A DNA stretch of 64,000 bases from Scatosoma sp045632265 (GTDB lineage: Bacteria > Bacillota > Clostridia > Christensenellales > Borkfalkiaceae), in the NCBI GenBank assembly GCA_045632265.1, contig JAZQWG010000031.1:1-64000 (forward strand), written 5' to 3'. Position 1 is the stretch's first letter, and every line of letters begins with the position of its first letter. This document shows positions 50,404-58,231 of this stretch, one piece after another. Below the pieces are notes generated by a model. That model was not told the DNA's origin. It saw only the letters and a program-made list of their open reading frames with translations, and ran no database searches. Both the position numbers and the translations under genes were made by a program.

Positions 50404-50718
50404 ATGAAAAGACAAACGAGAGAAGAAAGACGCGCGGAAGAAGCTCGTATCATTGCGGAAATGGACGAAGCAATGGGGAAAACTACGCCAAGCGAAAGCG
50501 CAAAAGCGCAAAATCAAGGGGGTAAGTACGGGACGAATAGCGAAATTATCCATTGCAAACGCTGTAAAAGCGTGATGGAAAACGGGGTATGTCCGACGTG
50601 CGGTTTCCGTATCTACATGCCTATGGACGAGGGTAAGAGAAAAAAAATTCGTATCATCGTGGGCGCAGTTTGCGTGGCGGTGTTCGTGGCGGCGTTTGTT
50701 ATTTTAAGAGTTTTATAA
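50404..50718 (+). CDS. Small zinc-ribbon membrane protein
   Basis: The 104-residue protein has a charged N-terminus (REERRAEEARIIAEMDEAM), a zinc ribbon HCKRCKSVMENGVCPTCGFRI (about 55-75) and a C-terminal membrane segment (about 82-103). It would be tail-anchored. No family recognised. AAGGAG precedes the ATG; co-transcribed with cls and closed by a strong terminator. Confidence 0.7.
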   Translation: MKRQTREERRAEEARIIAEMDEAMGKTTPSESAKAQNQGGKYGTNSEIIHCKRCKSVMENGVCPTCGFRIYMPMDEGKRKKIRIIVGAVCVAVFVAAFVILRVL

Positions 50719-50736
50719 GCGTTTTATCGGCTTTTT

Positions 50737-50765
50737 CGCCTCCCTTAATAGGGAGGCGTTTTTTT
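50737..50765 (+). terminator. Terminator after the zinc-ribbon gene
   Basis: CGCCTCCCT pairs with AGGGAGGCG around TAAT, then TTTTTTT. Confidence 0.92.
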
Positions 50766-50844
50766 ATTTTTAGCGCATTTTCCTACGTTTTCCTATTTAC
50801 AACGGCGAAAAAGTGTGCTATAATACAACGTAAGGAGTACGAAA

Positions 50845-51924
50845 GTGAAAATTTTACATATAGGCGATATTCATATCGGGTCGGCTTTCCAAAACTTGCC
50901 CGTCGATAAAGAACGTTTGCGTAAAGCTGAAATCTTGGACGGATTTCGGCGTGTTTGCGCATACGCAAAAGAGAATGCCGTCGCTGCCGTACTGCTTGCG
51001 GGTGATTTGTTTGAAGAAAACGAAATCGCCACCGATTTGAAACGGGAAGTGCTGCTTTGTATCGAGCAGGCAAAACCCGTAGTCTTTTTCTACGTCACGG
51101 GCAACCACGATGAAGGGATAACGCTTGAAAACGCGCCCGACAACTTCTTGCGTTTCTCGAAAAACCATACGTGGGCAAGCTATGCCCTTGGCGAAAACGT
51201 GGTGGTGACGGGTTTGGATTACGCTGATTTTTCCGAGCGTAATTTTGCCAGCCTTTCCCTTTCGCCCGACAATTACAATATCGTGTTGTTGCACGGGGAT
51301 ATTCAAGGCGCGCAAGGGGGTAAGGACACCCTTCCCATCGCCCATTTACAAAACAAGTATATCGACTATTTGGCGCTTGGGCATATCCACGCAGCGGACG
51401 TGACGGCAAAGCGTTTGGATGCGCGCGGGCGTTTCCGCTATTGCGGCTGTCCCGAAGGCAGGGGCTTTGACGAGCTGGGCAAAAAGGGTTTCTTCCTTTT
51501 GGAAGTGGAAAGGGGCACGCTGATTGACGAGAAGTTTTACACCTTTGCCCGTAGAGAGATTGTGGAAAAACGGGTGGATATTTCTTCTTGCAATTCGTAT
51601 GCGGAAATTGAAAATTTGGCGCTTTCGTGTTTGCAAAACCAAAGCCAAGACAATATCGTAAAATTAGTGCTTTGCGGGGCGTACAAAGAAGGTATGCGCA
51701 AGGACGTCAATTTGCTTTCTTCCCGTCTTTGCGGGCAATTTTTCCATGCAAAAGTGGTGGATGAAAGCCGTTTGTTTATCGACCCTAATAGCTATATGAA
51801 CGATTGCACCGAACGTGGGGAATTTATCCGTGAAGTGCAACGCTACGACATAGAGCCTGCGCTCAAAGACGAGATTTTGGAAGTGGGCTTAAAGGCACTT
51901 GCCGGGGAGGAAATCGAGCTGTGA
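50845..51924 (+). CDS. SbcD/Mre11-like metallophosphoesterase (YhaO-type)
   Basis: The nuclease partner of the SMC-like gene that follows. Two-metal phosphoesterase motifs: GDIHIG (Asp8, His10), AGDLFEE (Asp54), TGNHDEG, VLLHGDIQ and LGHIHAADV. Length 359. It starts with GTG (TAAGGAG 7 bases upstream). Its stop overlaps the next GTG by three bases. The YhaO-YhaN pair is thought to act in DNA repair like SbcDC. Confidence 0.88.
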   Translation: MKILHIGDIHIGSAFQNLPVDKERLRKAEILDGFRRVCAYAKENAVAAVLLAGDLFEENEIATDLKREVLLCIEQAKPVVFFYVTGNHDEGITLENAPDNFLRFSKNHTWASYALGENVVVTGLDYADFSERNFASLSLSPDNYNIVLLHGDIQGAQGGKDTLPIAHLQNKYIDYLALGHIHAADVTAKRLDARGRFRYCGCPEGRGFDELGKKGFFLLEVERGTLIDEKFYTFARREIVEKRVDISSCNSYAEIENLALSCLQNQSQDNIVKLVLCGAYKEGMRKDVNLLSSRLCGQFFHAKVVDESRLFIDPNSYMNDCTERGEFIREVQRYDIEPALKDEILEVGLKALAGEEIEL

Positions 51925-54170
51925 GAATTCTTTCCTGTCATATCAGCGGGTTTGGCAAATTCGTCAACCGCGCCTTTGATTTATCCAAGCCTATCGTCGT
52001 TTGCAAACAAGAAAACGGCTGGGGCAAAACCACGCTTGCCGACTTTATCGAGTGTATGTTCTACGGACTTGACAACGGCAGAAAGAGCAGCGTGGAAGAA
52101 AACCTTCGCATGAAGTACGAGCCGTGGTCGAACGCACGCTACGGCGGGGCGATGGTGTTTGAAGAAAACGGCAAAACCTACCGTGTAGAACGGTTCTTTG
52201 GCAAAACGCCGTCGGGAGACACGGTGCGTGTATTCGACGGTAATAATATGGCTTGCTACGATTTTGGCGAGCGAGCGGACCGCTTGGGCGAAATGCTCTT
52301 TGGGGTGGATAGAGAAAGCTATCGAAGAAGCGCGTATATCCCGCAAGGGGAAACTACGGCGCAACCGCTGACGGGGGATATTAAGAGCAAACTGCTTGCT
52401 ATCCTTTCATCAACCGCACCCGAAAACGGCGCGCAAAAGGCAATGGATAGGCTGGATGCGGCGGAAAGGGCGCTTCGAGCAAAACGCCGTCCCGCCAAGG
52501 GGAAGTTGGACGAAATTGACGAACAGCTTGCCTATTTGGAAGCGCAAAAAGCCGATTGTATTCGTGCTTCCCAAACGTGGCGTATGCAAAAGGAAACGCT
52601 TGCGGCGTACACGCAAAAAATACAAAATTACACGGCGGAATTGCAAAAACTTTCCACTTTGACGGAAGAATACGCTCGCCGTGGCGAACTTGCGGCTAAC
52701 CGTGCGGCAAGACGGGAAATGGAAACGACGTACGCAGGGGCAAGTGCGGCGTTGGAAGACTTGCGGATTTTCTTTGGCGAAATCCCGCCCGCTTCCATCA
52801 ACACCGAAGGCTTGGAAAACGCCGTTAAGGAATTTTATATACTCAAAGACGAACTTGAAAAGACGGAAACAACGCTTGCAAACTTGTCGGCAAAGGAAAA
52901 GGACAAGCAAATGTTGCAAACGCAGCTTGCGGCGTGCCAAAAGACGATTGAAAGCTATGAGCTACTTGTTCGCGCACAAGAAAAGCAAGAAAACCAAGAC
53001 AAACGCCAAGCCCGTGCGGAAGGTAGATTTGCCAAAAAACGCCGCAAACGTGGTATGCTCGTTTTGTTCATCGGCTTTTGTTTAGCGGTGGTGGGCGCAG
53101 TGCTCGTTGACAGCGTTAAGCCGCTTGGCATAGGGCTGTTGGCAGTGGGCGTACTCGGCTCGCTGTACGGGTTTGCCGTGGTGTACAAAAACACCAAGGG
53201 TTTGCCGTCGGCAAGAAAACCTAAACTTAAATTCGACGATCCCGAAATAGCGGCAAAATACGATGCCACGAAAGCGGAAGAAGCGGAACTTATGCAAAAG
53301 CTTGCAGAGATGGACGGGGAAGCGGGGCAAGATTACGCCACCCTTTTAAGCGAAACGGAAAGCAAGAAAGAGCGTGCTTTGCAGCTTGAAAAAGCGATAA
53401 GAGATTTCGTTTCTAACTTCCGTTTTGAAGCGGTGTACGATTACCGTGCGGCGCTTTCTCGTATCAAAGAAAGCGTGGAAGATTATACGAAATACTCGCA
53501 AGCGGTGCAAACGTACGGGGATAAACTCTCGGCGCTTGGACCGGTGGAAGAGAGTGGCATTATCGCCGAATACTCGCAAACGGAAATTGAAAGTATCAGC
53601 GCAAGAAAAGTGTCTATTGAAAGCGAAAGAGAACGCTTGCGTGAAGAATACGCCCGTTTGTACGCCGAAGCGGAAGCACTTGAAAAGCGTGCGTTTGCAC
53701 TCAAAGATTATCAAGCGGAACAGCTTCGTTTGGGCGAAGAAAAAGCCCGTTTGGAAAGAAGATTGTACGCCATTAGAAGCGCAAAAGAACTGTTGACAAG
53801 GGCAAGAGCGAATATGGCGACCCGCTATCTTGATCCGATTGCAAACCATTGCCGCCGTTATGCACAAATCCTTGGCTTTGGCGGTGGGCAAATGCAATTT
53901 ACGGGGGAAGGGTTGCCCGTTTTGGAAGAAAACGCTGCGCTTCGTCCGCTTGGGTATTACAGCGCAGGTATGCGAGAATTGCTTGATTTTTGCGTGCGAG
54001 TGGCGCTTGCGGAAACGCTGTTTACAACCTATCGTCCGCCCTTGATTTTGGACGATCCGTTTGCAAATTTGGACGACGAAAAGACGGCGAGAGCCAAAGC
54101 GCTCGTGCAAGAACTTTCCAAAAAGTACCAAATTTTGTATTTCACGTGTAAGCAAGAACGCACGTTGTAA
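51921..54170 (+). CDS. SbcC/Rad50-like AAA ATPase (YhaN-type) with internal membrane segments
   Basis: A 749-residue SMC-like protein. The N-terminal P-loop is ENGWGKTTLADFIECMFYG (residues about 34-52). Coiled coils (about 170-370 and 440-640) flank two hydrophobic helices (about 375-425; LVLFIGFCLAVVGAVLV, then LGIGLLAVGVLGSLYGF). The C-terminal signature YYSAGMRELLDFCVRVALAE and Walker B PLILDDPFANLDDEK complete the head. It overlaps the phosphoesterase gene (GTGA), so the two form a complex by inference, probably membrane-tethered. Confidence 0.9.
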   Translation: MRILSCHISGFGKFVNRAFDLSKPIVVCKQENGWGKTTLADFIECMFYGLDNGRKSSVEENLRMKYEPWSNARYGGAMVFEENGKTYRVERFFGKTPSGDTVRVFDGNNMACYDFGERADRLGEMLFGVDRESYRRSAYIPQGETTAQPLTGDIKSKLLAILSSTAPENGAQKAMDRLDAAERALRAKRRPAKGKLDEIDEQLAYLEAQKADCIRASQTWRMQKETLAAYTQKIQNYTAELQKLSTLTEEYARRGELAANRAARREMETTYAGASAALEDLRIFFGEIPPASINTEGLENAVKEFYILKDELEKTETTLANLSAKEKDKQMLQTQLAACQKTIESYELLVRAQEKQENQDKRQARAEGRFAKKRRKRGMLVLFIGFCLAVVGAVLVDSVKPLGIGLLAVGVLGSLYGFAVVYKNTKGLPSARKPKLKFDDPEIAAKYDATKAEEAELMQKLAEMDGEAGQDYATLLSETESKKERALQLEKAIRDFVSNFRFEAVYDYRAALSRIKESVEDYTKYSQAVQTYGDKLSALGPVEESGIIAEYSQTEIESISARKVSIESERERLREEYARLYAEAEALEKRAFALKDYQAEQLRLGEEKARLERRLYAIRSAKELLTRARANMATRYLDPIANHCRRYAQILGFGGGQMQFTGEGLPVLEENAALRPLGYYSAGMRELLDFCVRVALAETLFTTYRPPLILDDPFANLDDEKTARAKALVQELSKKYQILYFTCKQERTL

Positions 54171-54180
54171 ACGCAATGAA

Positions 54181-54205
54181 ATTCTCGTGAAAGCGGGGAT
54201 TTTTT
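54181..54205 (+). terminator. Terminator after the YhaN-like gene
   Basis: ATTCTCG pairs with CGGGGAT (two G-U), then TTTTT. Confidence 0.65.
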
Positions 54206-54216
54206 GCTTGATTAAA

Positions 54217-54261
54217 TTGACTTTGTAATTTTATAGCAATATACTAATTTTATATTAGTAT
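54217..54261 (+). promoter_or_regulatory. ABC exporter promoter with palindromic operator
   Basis: TTGACT (54217-54222), 17 bases, TATACT (54240-54245). The -10 box is overlapped by a perfect inverted repeat, ATACTAAT (54241-54248), five bases, ATTAGTAT (54254-54261). A palindrome placed on the -10 box suits a dimeric repressor of MarR or TetR type. No such regulator gene is adjacent. Confidence 0.75.
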
Positions 54262-54280
54262 CAGTTGATAGGAGTGTTTT

Positions 54281-56077
54281 ATGGCAACAAGTACGTTAAA
54301 GACGCTGTTAAAAAGCGTACGGGAATACAAAAAGCCGTCCATCATCACGCCCTTTTTCATGGCGTTGGAGGCTTTTTGCGAGTGTTTGATTCCCTTCTTT
54401 ATGTCGAGAATGATTAACGCACACGCCTTGGCGCAAGCCAACGCCATGCGACATATCTTGCTTTACGGCGGGATATTGCTTGGTCTTGCGGCAGTTTCCA
54501 TGCTTTCGGGCGGTTTGGCGGGCAAGTTTGCGGCGACGGCAAGCTGTGGTTTTGCGAAAAATTTGCGCCACGATTTGTTTTATAAAGTGCAAAAATTCTC
54601 GTTTTCCAACGTGGATAAATTCTCGTCCTCGTCGCTCGTCACCCGTTTGACGACGGACGTCACCAACGTTCAACACGCATACCAAATGAGTTTGCGTATC
54701 GCTATCCGTGTGCCTTTGCAATTTATCTTTGCAATCGTCATGAGTTTCGTTATCAATCCTTCGCTTGCGTGGATTTTCGTGTGCGTAGTGCCTATTTTGG
54801 GCGGCTTGATTTTCGCAATCGTGCGCTACGTTATGCCTTTCTTCCGTCGCATTTTCAAAAAGTACGATGCGCTCAATAACTCGGTGCAAGAAAACGTCAG
54901 CGGTATCCGCGTTGTAAAATCGTTCGTAAGAGAAAAGCACGAAACGGAAAAATTCGACAAAGCGGCAGGGGAAGTGCGCAACAACTTCACCAAGGCGGAA
55001 AAGGTGCTTGCGCTCAACGCCCCGATGATGACGCTTTTCATCAACGTGGCGGTGCTTATCATTTCCTTCTTCGGCGCAAAACTTATCATGACTACGGGTA
55101 AAATCGGCGCAAATAATGAAATCGTCGGCGAATTTTTGCCCACCGAACTTTCTGCGCTTATCACCTATGGCGTGCAAATTCTTTCCGCGCTTATGATGTT
55201 CTCGATGGTGTTCGTTATGATTACGATGTCGCTTGAATCGGCGAGAAGAATTTCGGAAGTGCTCAACGAAGAATCGGACGTTGTTAGTCCCGAAAAGGGC
55301 GTAAAGGACGTGAAAGACGGCTCTATCCGTTTTGAAAACGTCAGCTTCAAGTATTCTAAATCGGCGGAAAACTGTGCGCTGTCGAATATTGATTTGACGA
55401 TAGAATCGGGCGAAACGGTGGGTATTTTAGGGGGCACGGGCTCGTCTAAAACCACCCTTATCCAGTTGATTCCCCGCTTGTACGACACGACGGATGGCGC
55501 TGTGTACGTGGGCGGTGTAAACGTAAAAGATTACGATTTGGATGCGTTGAGAAAGGAAGTTTCTATCGTTCTTCAAAAGAACGTGCTTTTCTCGGGCACG
55601 ATTAAGGAAAACTTGCGTTGGGGAGACGAAAACGCCACGGATGAAGACATCGTGCGTGTGTGTAAACTCGCCCAAGCGGACGAATTTATCCGCTCTTTCC
55701 CCGACGGCTACGATACGTTTATCGAACAGGGCGGCAGCAACGTTTCGGGCGGTCAAAAGCAACGTCTTTGCATTGCAAGAGCCTTGCTTAGAAAGCCGAA
55801 AGTGCTTATTTTGGACGACTCGACAAGCGCCGTTGACACCAAGACGGATGCGCTGATTCGCCATGCGTTCAAAGAAGAAATCCCCGATACGACGAAGATT
55901 ATCATTGCCCAACGCGTATCGTCCGTAGAACACGCGGATAAAATCATTATCTTGGACGGCGGCAAAGTGCTTGCATGCGGCAACCACGAAACGCTTATGC
56001 AAACGAGCAACGTATACCGTGAAATTTACGAGGTGCAAAACAAGGTAAGCAAAAATACGGAAGGGGGTGAAGCGTAA
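54281..56077 (+). CDS. ABC exporter half-transporter with degenerate nucleotide site
   Basis: The 598-residue protein has six membrane segments (about 20-310) and a nucleotide-binding domain. Walker A reads GGTGSSKTT (Ser where GK is usual), Walker B ends LILDDSTSAVD (Asp in place of the catalytic Glu), and the switch histidine is Gln (IIAQRVSS). Signature motif NVSGGQKQR is intact. This is the non-catalytic-site half of a heterodimer (LmrC/TM287-type). TAGGAG precedes the ATG, and it shares one base with the partner gene. Confidence 0.93.
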   Translation: MATSTLKTLLKSVREYKKPSIITPFFMALEAFCECLIPFFMSRMINAHALAQANAMRHILLYGGILLGLAAVSMLSGGLAGKFAATASCGFAKNLRHDLFYKVQKFSFSNVDKFSSSSLVTRLTTDVTNVQHAYQMSLRIAIRVPLQFIFAIVMSFVINPSLAWIFVCVVPILGGLIFAIVRYVMPFFRRIFKKYDALNNSVQENVSGIRVVKSFVREKHETEKFDKAAGEVRNNFTKAEKVLALNAPMMTLFINVAVLIISFFGAKLIMTTGKIGANNEIVGEFLPTELSALITYGVQILSALMMFSMVFVMITMSLESARRISEVLNEESDVVSPEKGVKDVKDGSIRFENVSFKYSKSAENCALSNIDLTIESGETVGILGGTGSSKTTLIQLIPRLYDTTDGAVYVGGVNVKDYDLDALRKEVSIVLQKNVLFSGTIKENLRWGDENATDEDIVRVCKLAQADEFIRSFPDGYDTFIEQGGSNVSGGQKQRLCIARALLRKPKVLILDDSTSAVDTKTDALIRHAFKEEIPDTTKIIIAQRVSSVEHADKIIILDGGKVLACGNHETLMQTSNVYREIYEVQNKVSKNTEGGEA

Positions 56078-58068
56078 TGGCACAAGCAGTTCCCCAAAAA
56101 AATATAATGCCTAAAGGCGGTATGCCCAAAGGCCCTATGCGTGGGCACGCAATGCCCGTGCCTAAAGGCGCTATCCCTAAAGGCACGCTTGGTAGATTGT
56201 TAAAGACGGCGTTTAAGTATTATAAATGGCGCTTGATTACGGTGTTTATTTGTATCTTAATCAGCTCGTCTGGCAGTTTAATTTCTTCCTTGTTTATGAA
56301 AACGCTCATCGACGGCATTATCCCCAAAGGGGTGGCGCAAGGCTTTGAAGCGGCGGTGGGTGATTTGCTCAAGTTGATTTTGATTATGGGCGGTATGTAC
56401 GGGCTTGTCGTTTTGACGACGTTCGTGTACAATAGGCTGATGGCAACCGTCACGCAAGGGCTTTTGTATCATTTGCGTACGGATATGTTCAAGAAAATGC
56501 AAAGCTTGCCTATCAAGTATTTCGATACGCACGCTCACGGCGAAATCATGAGTACGTACACCAACGACACGGACGCTACTCGCCAACTTATCGGACAAAG
56601 CTTGCCCATGGTGATGAGCAACGTTTTAACATTGCTCGTGTCTATCGGCGTCATGCTTGCGTTCAGTTTTTGGTTGTCGCTCGTCGTGCTTTGTTCCACC
56701 TTCCTTATGACGTTTATCGTCAAAAAGATAGGGGGGAATAGTGCGAAATACATGGTGGCGCAACAAATGTCGCTTGCCGTAGAAGAAGGCTTCGTCGAAG
56801 AAATGATGAAAGGGCAAAAGGTTGTCAAAGTCTTTACCCATGAAGAAAAGGCGAAGGAAGATTTTGATAAGCACAATGAAAAACTTTTCCACGACAGCGA
56901 AAGAGCGCACGTATTCGGCAACATTTTAGGCCCGATTATCGGCAATGTGGGCAATTTTAACTACGTACTATTGACGATTATCGGCGGCTTGTTCTTGACC
57001 ATGGGTTGGACGAATTACGGGTTTATGAACGTATTTAATGGCGGCGGATTGCTTGAAATAGGCATTATCGTGTCCTTCTTGGGTATGTCGAGAAACTTCG
57101 CAATGATTATCAACCAAACTTCCCAACAAATTTCCATGATTGCAATGGGTATGGCAGGTGCGGGTAGAATTTTCAAACTCATGGACGAACAAGAAGAACA
57201 AGACGAAGGGTACGTCACGCTTGTAAACGCCAAAGAGGACGAAAACGGCAACTTGGTGGAAACGAGCGCACGTACGGGCGTTTGGGCGTGGAAACATTTC
57301 CATAAAGCGGACGGCACGACGACGTACACTCGTCTTCGTGGGCATGTCGTTATGGAAGACGTGGACTTTGGCTACGTGCCCGAAAAACAAGTGTTGAAAG
57401 GCGTAAGCTTGTACGCAAAGCCTGGGCATAAGATTGCCTTTGTAGGCGCAACGGGCGCGGGTAAGACGACGATTACCAACCTTATCAACCGTTTCTACGA
57501 TATTGACAATGGTAAAATCCGCTATGACGGAATCAATATCCAAAAAATTAAAAAGAGCGATTTGCGCCGCTCGCTTGGTATCGTATTGCAAGACACCAAC
57601 TTGTTCACGGGCAGCGTAATGGAAAATATCCGTTACGGTCGCTTGGACGCAACGGACGAAGAATGTATCGAAGCGGCAAAACTTGCCAACGCAGACGATT
57701 TTATCCGTCGTTTGCCCGAAGGTTATCAAACGGTGCTCACCAACAACGGTGCAAACCTTTCGCAAGGTCAAAGACAGCTTCTTTCCATTGCTCGTGCGGC
57801 AGTTGCCGATGCGCCTGCAATGATTTTGGACGAAGCAACGTCGTCGATTGACACGCGCACGGAAGCGCTTGTACAAGACGGCATGGATAAGTTGATGAAG
57901 GGCAGAACGGTGTTCGTCATCGCTCACCGCCTTTCGACGGTTAGAAACGCCAACGCAATTATGGTGCTTGACCACGGCAACATTATCGAACGTGGCACGC
58001 ATGACCAACTTATTGAACAAAAGGGCGTGTATTATCAGCTCTATACGGGTGCGTTTGAACTTGAATAA
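56077..58068 (+). CDS. ABC exporter half-transporter, canonical nucleotide site
   Basis: The 663-residue partner has canonical catalytic residues: Walker A GATGAGKTT, Walker B MILDEATSSID with Glu, switch IAHRLSTV, and a variant signature NLSQGQRQ. Its N-terminus is an unusual run of MPKG-like repeats (MPKGGMPKGP, MPVPKGAIPKGT; residues about 12-38) ahead of the first membrane helix. A ~45-residue insert precedes the nucleotide domain (about 378-415; NAKEDENGNLV). The ATG overlaps the previous stop by one base. Likely substrates: drugs, peptides or lipids. Confidence 0.93.
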   Translation: MAQAVPQKNIMPKGGMPKGPMRGHAMPVPKGAIPKGTLGRLLKTAFKYYKWRLITVFICILISSSGSLISSLFMKTLIDGIIPKGVAQGFEAAVGDLLKLILIMGGMYGLVVLTTFVYNRLMATVTQGLLYHLRTDMFKKMQSLPIKYFDTHAHGEIMSTYTNDTDATRQLIGQSLPMVMSNVLTLLVSIGVMLAFSFWLSLVVLCSTFLMTFIVKKIGGNSAKYMVAQQMSLAVEEGFVEEMMKGQKVVKVFTHEEKAKEDFDKHNEKLFHDSERAHVFGNILGPIIGNVGNFNYVLLTIIGGLFLTMGWTNYGFMNVFNGGGLLEIGIIVSFLGMSRNFAMIINQTSQQISMIAMGMAGAGRIFKLMDEQEEQDEGYVTLVNAKEDENGNLVETSARTGVWAWKHFHKADGTTTYTRLRGHVVMEDVDFGYVPEKQVLKGVSLYAKPGHKIAFVGATGAGKTTITNLINRFYDIDNGKIRYDGINIQKIKKSDLRRSLGIVLQDTNLFTGSVMENIRYGRLDATDEECIEAAKLANADDFIRRLPEGYQTVLTNNGANLSQGQRQLLSIARAAVADAPAMILDEATSSIDTRTEALVQDGMDKLMKGRTVFVIAHRLSTVRNANAIMVLDHGNIIERGTHDQLIEQKGVYYQLYTGAFELE

Positions 58069-58150
58069 GCCGACGTATATACGTCGCAATACGTCGTTGC
58101 GCTCACGTTTTCCATTGCTCGTTTACGATAAGTGAACGTTCCGTCGAGCA
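58069..58150 (+). repeat. Structured intergenic repeat, copy 2
   Basis: It begins with the perfect 16-base palindrome CGACGTATATACGTCG (58071-58086), then CAATACGTCGTTGCGCTC and a hairpin CGTTTAC-5-GTGAACG (58120-58138, one G-U pair). Copy 1 lies at 3462-3530 with the same order and spacing. Both copies start within 5 bases of a stop codon. Confidence 0.7.
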
Positions 58151-58185
58151 ATCAAGCAAATTGAAAAAAAGAAAAGTGAAACAAG

Positions 58186-58215
58186 AAAAACCCACGACAA
58201 AAGTCGTGGGTTTTT
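58186..58215. terminator. Bidirectional terminator between the exporter and GH3 genes
   Basis: AAAAACCCACGAC pairs perfectly with GTCGTGGGTTTTT around AAAA. Confidence 0.92.
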
Positions 58216-58231
58216 CCTTGTTTTATACAGT

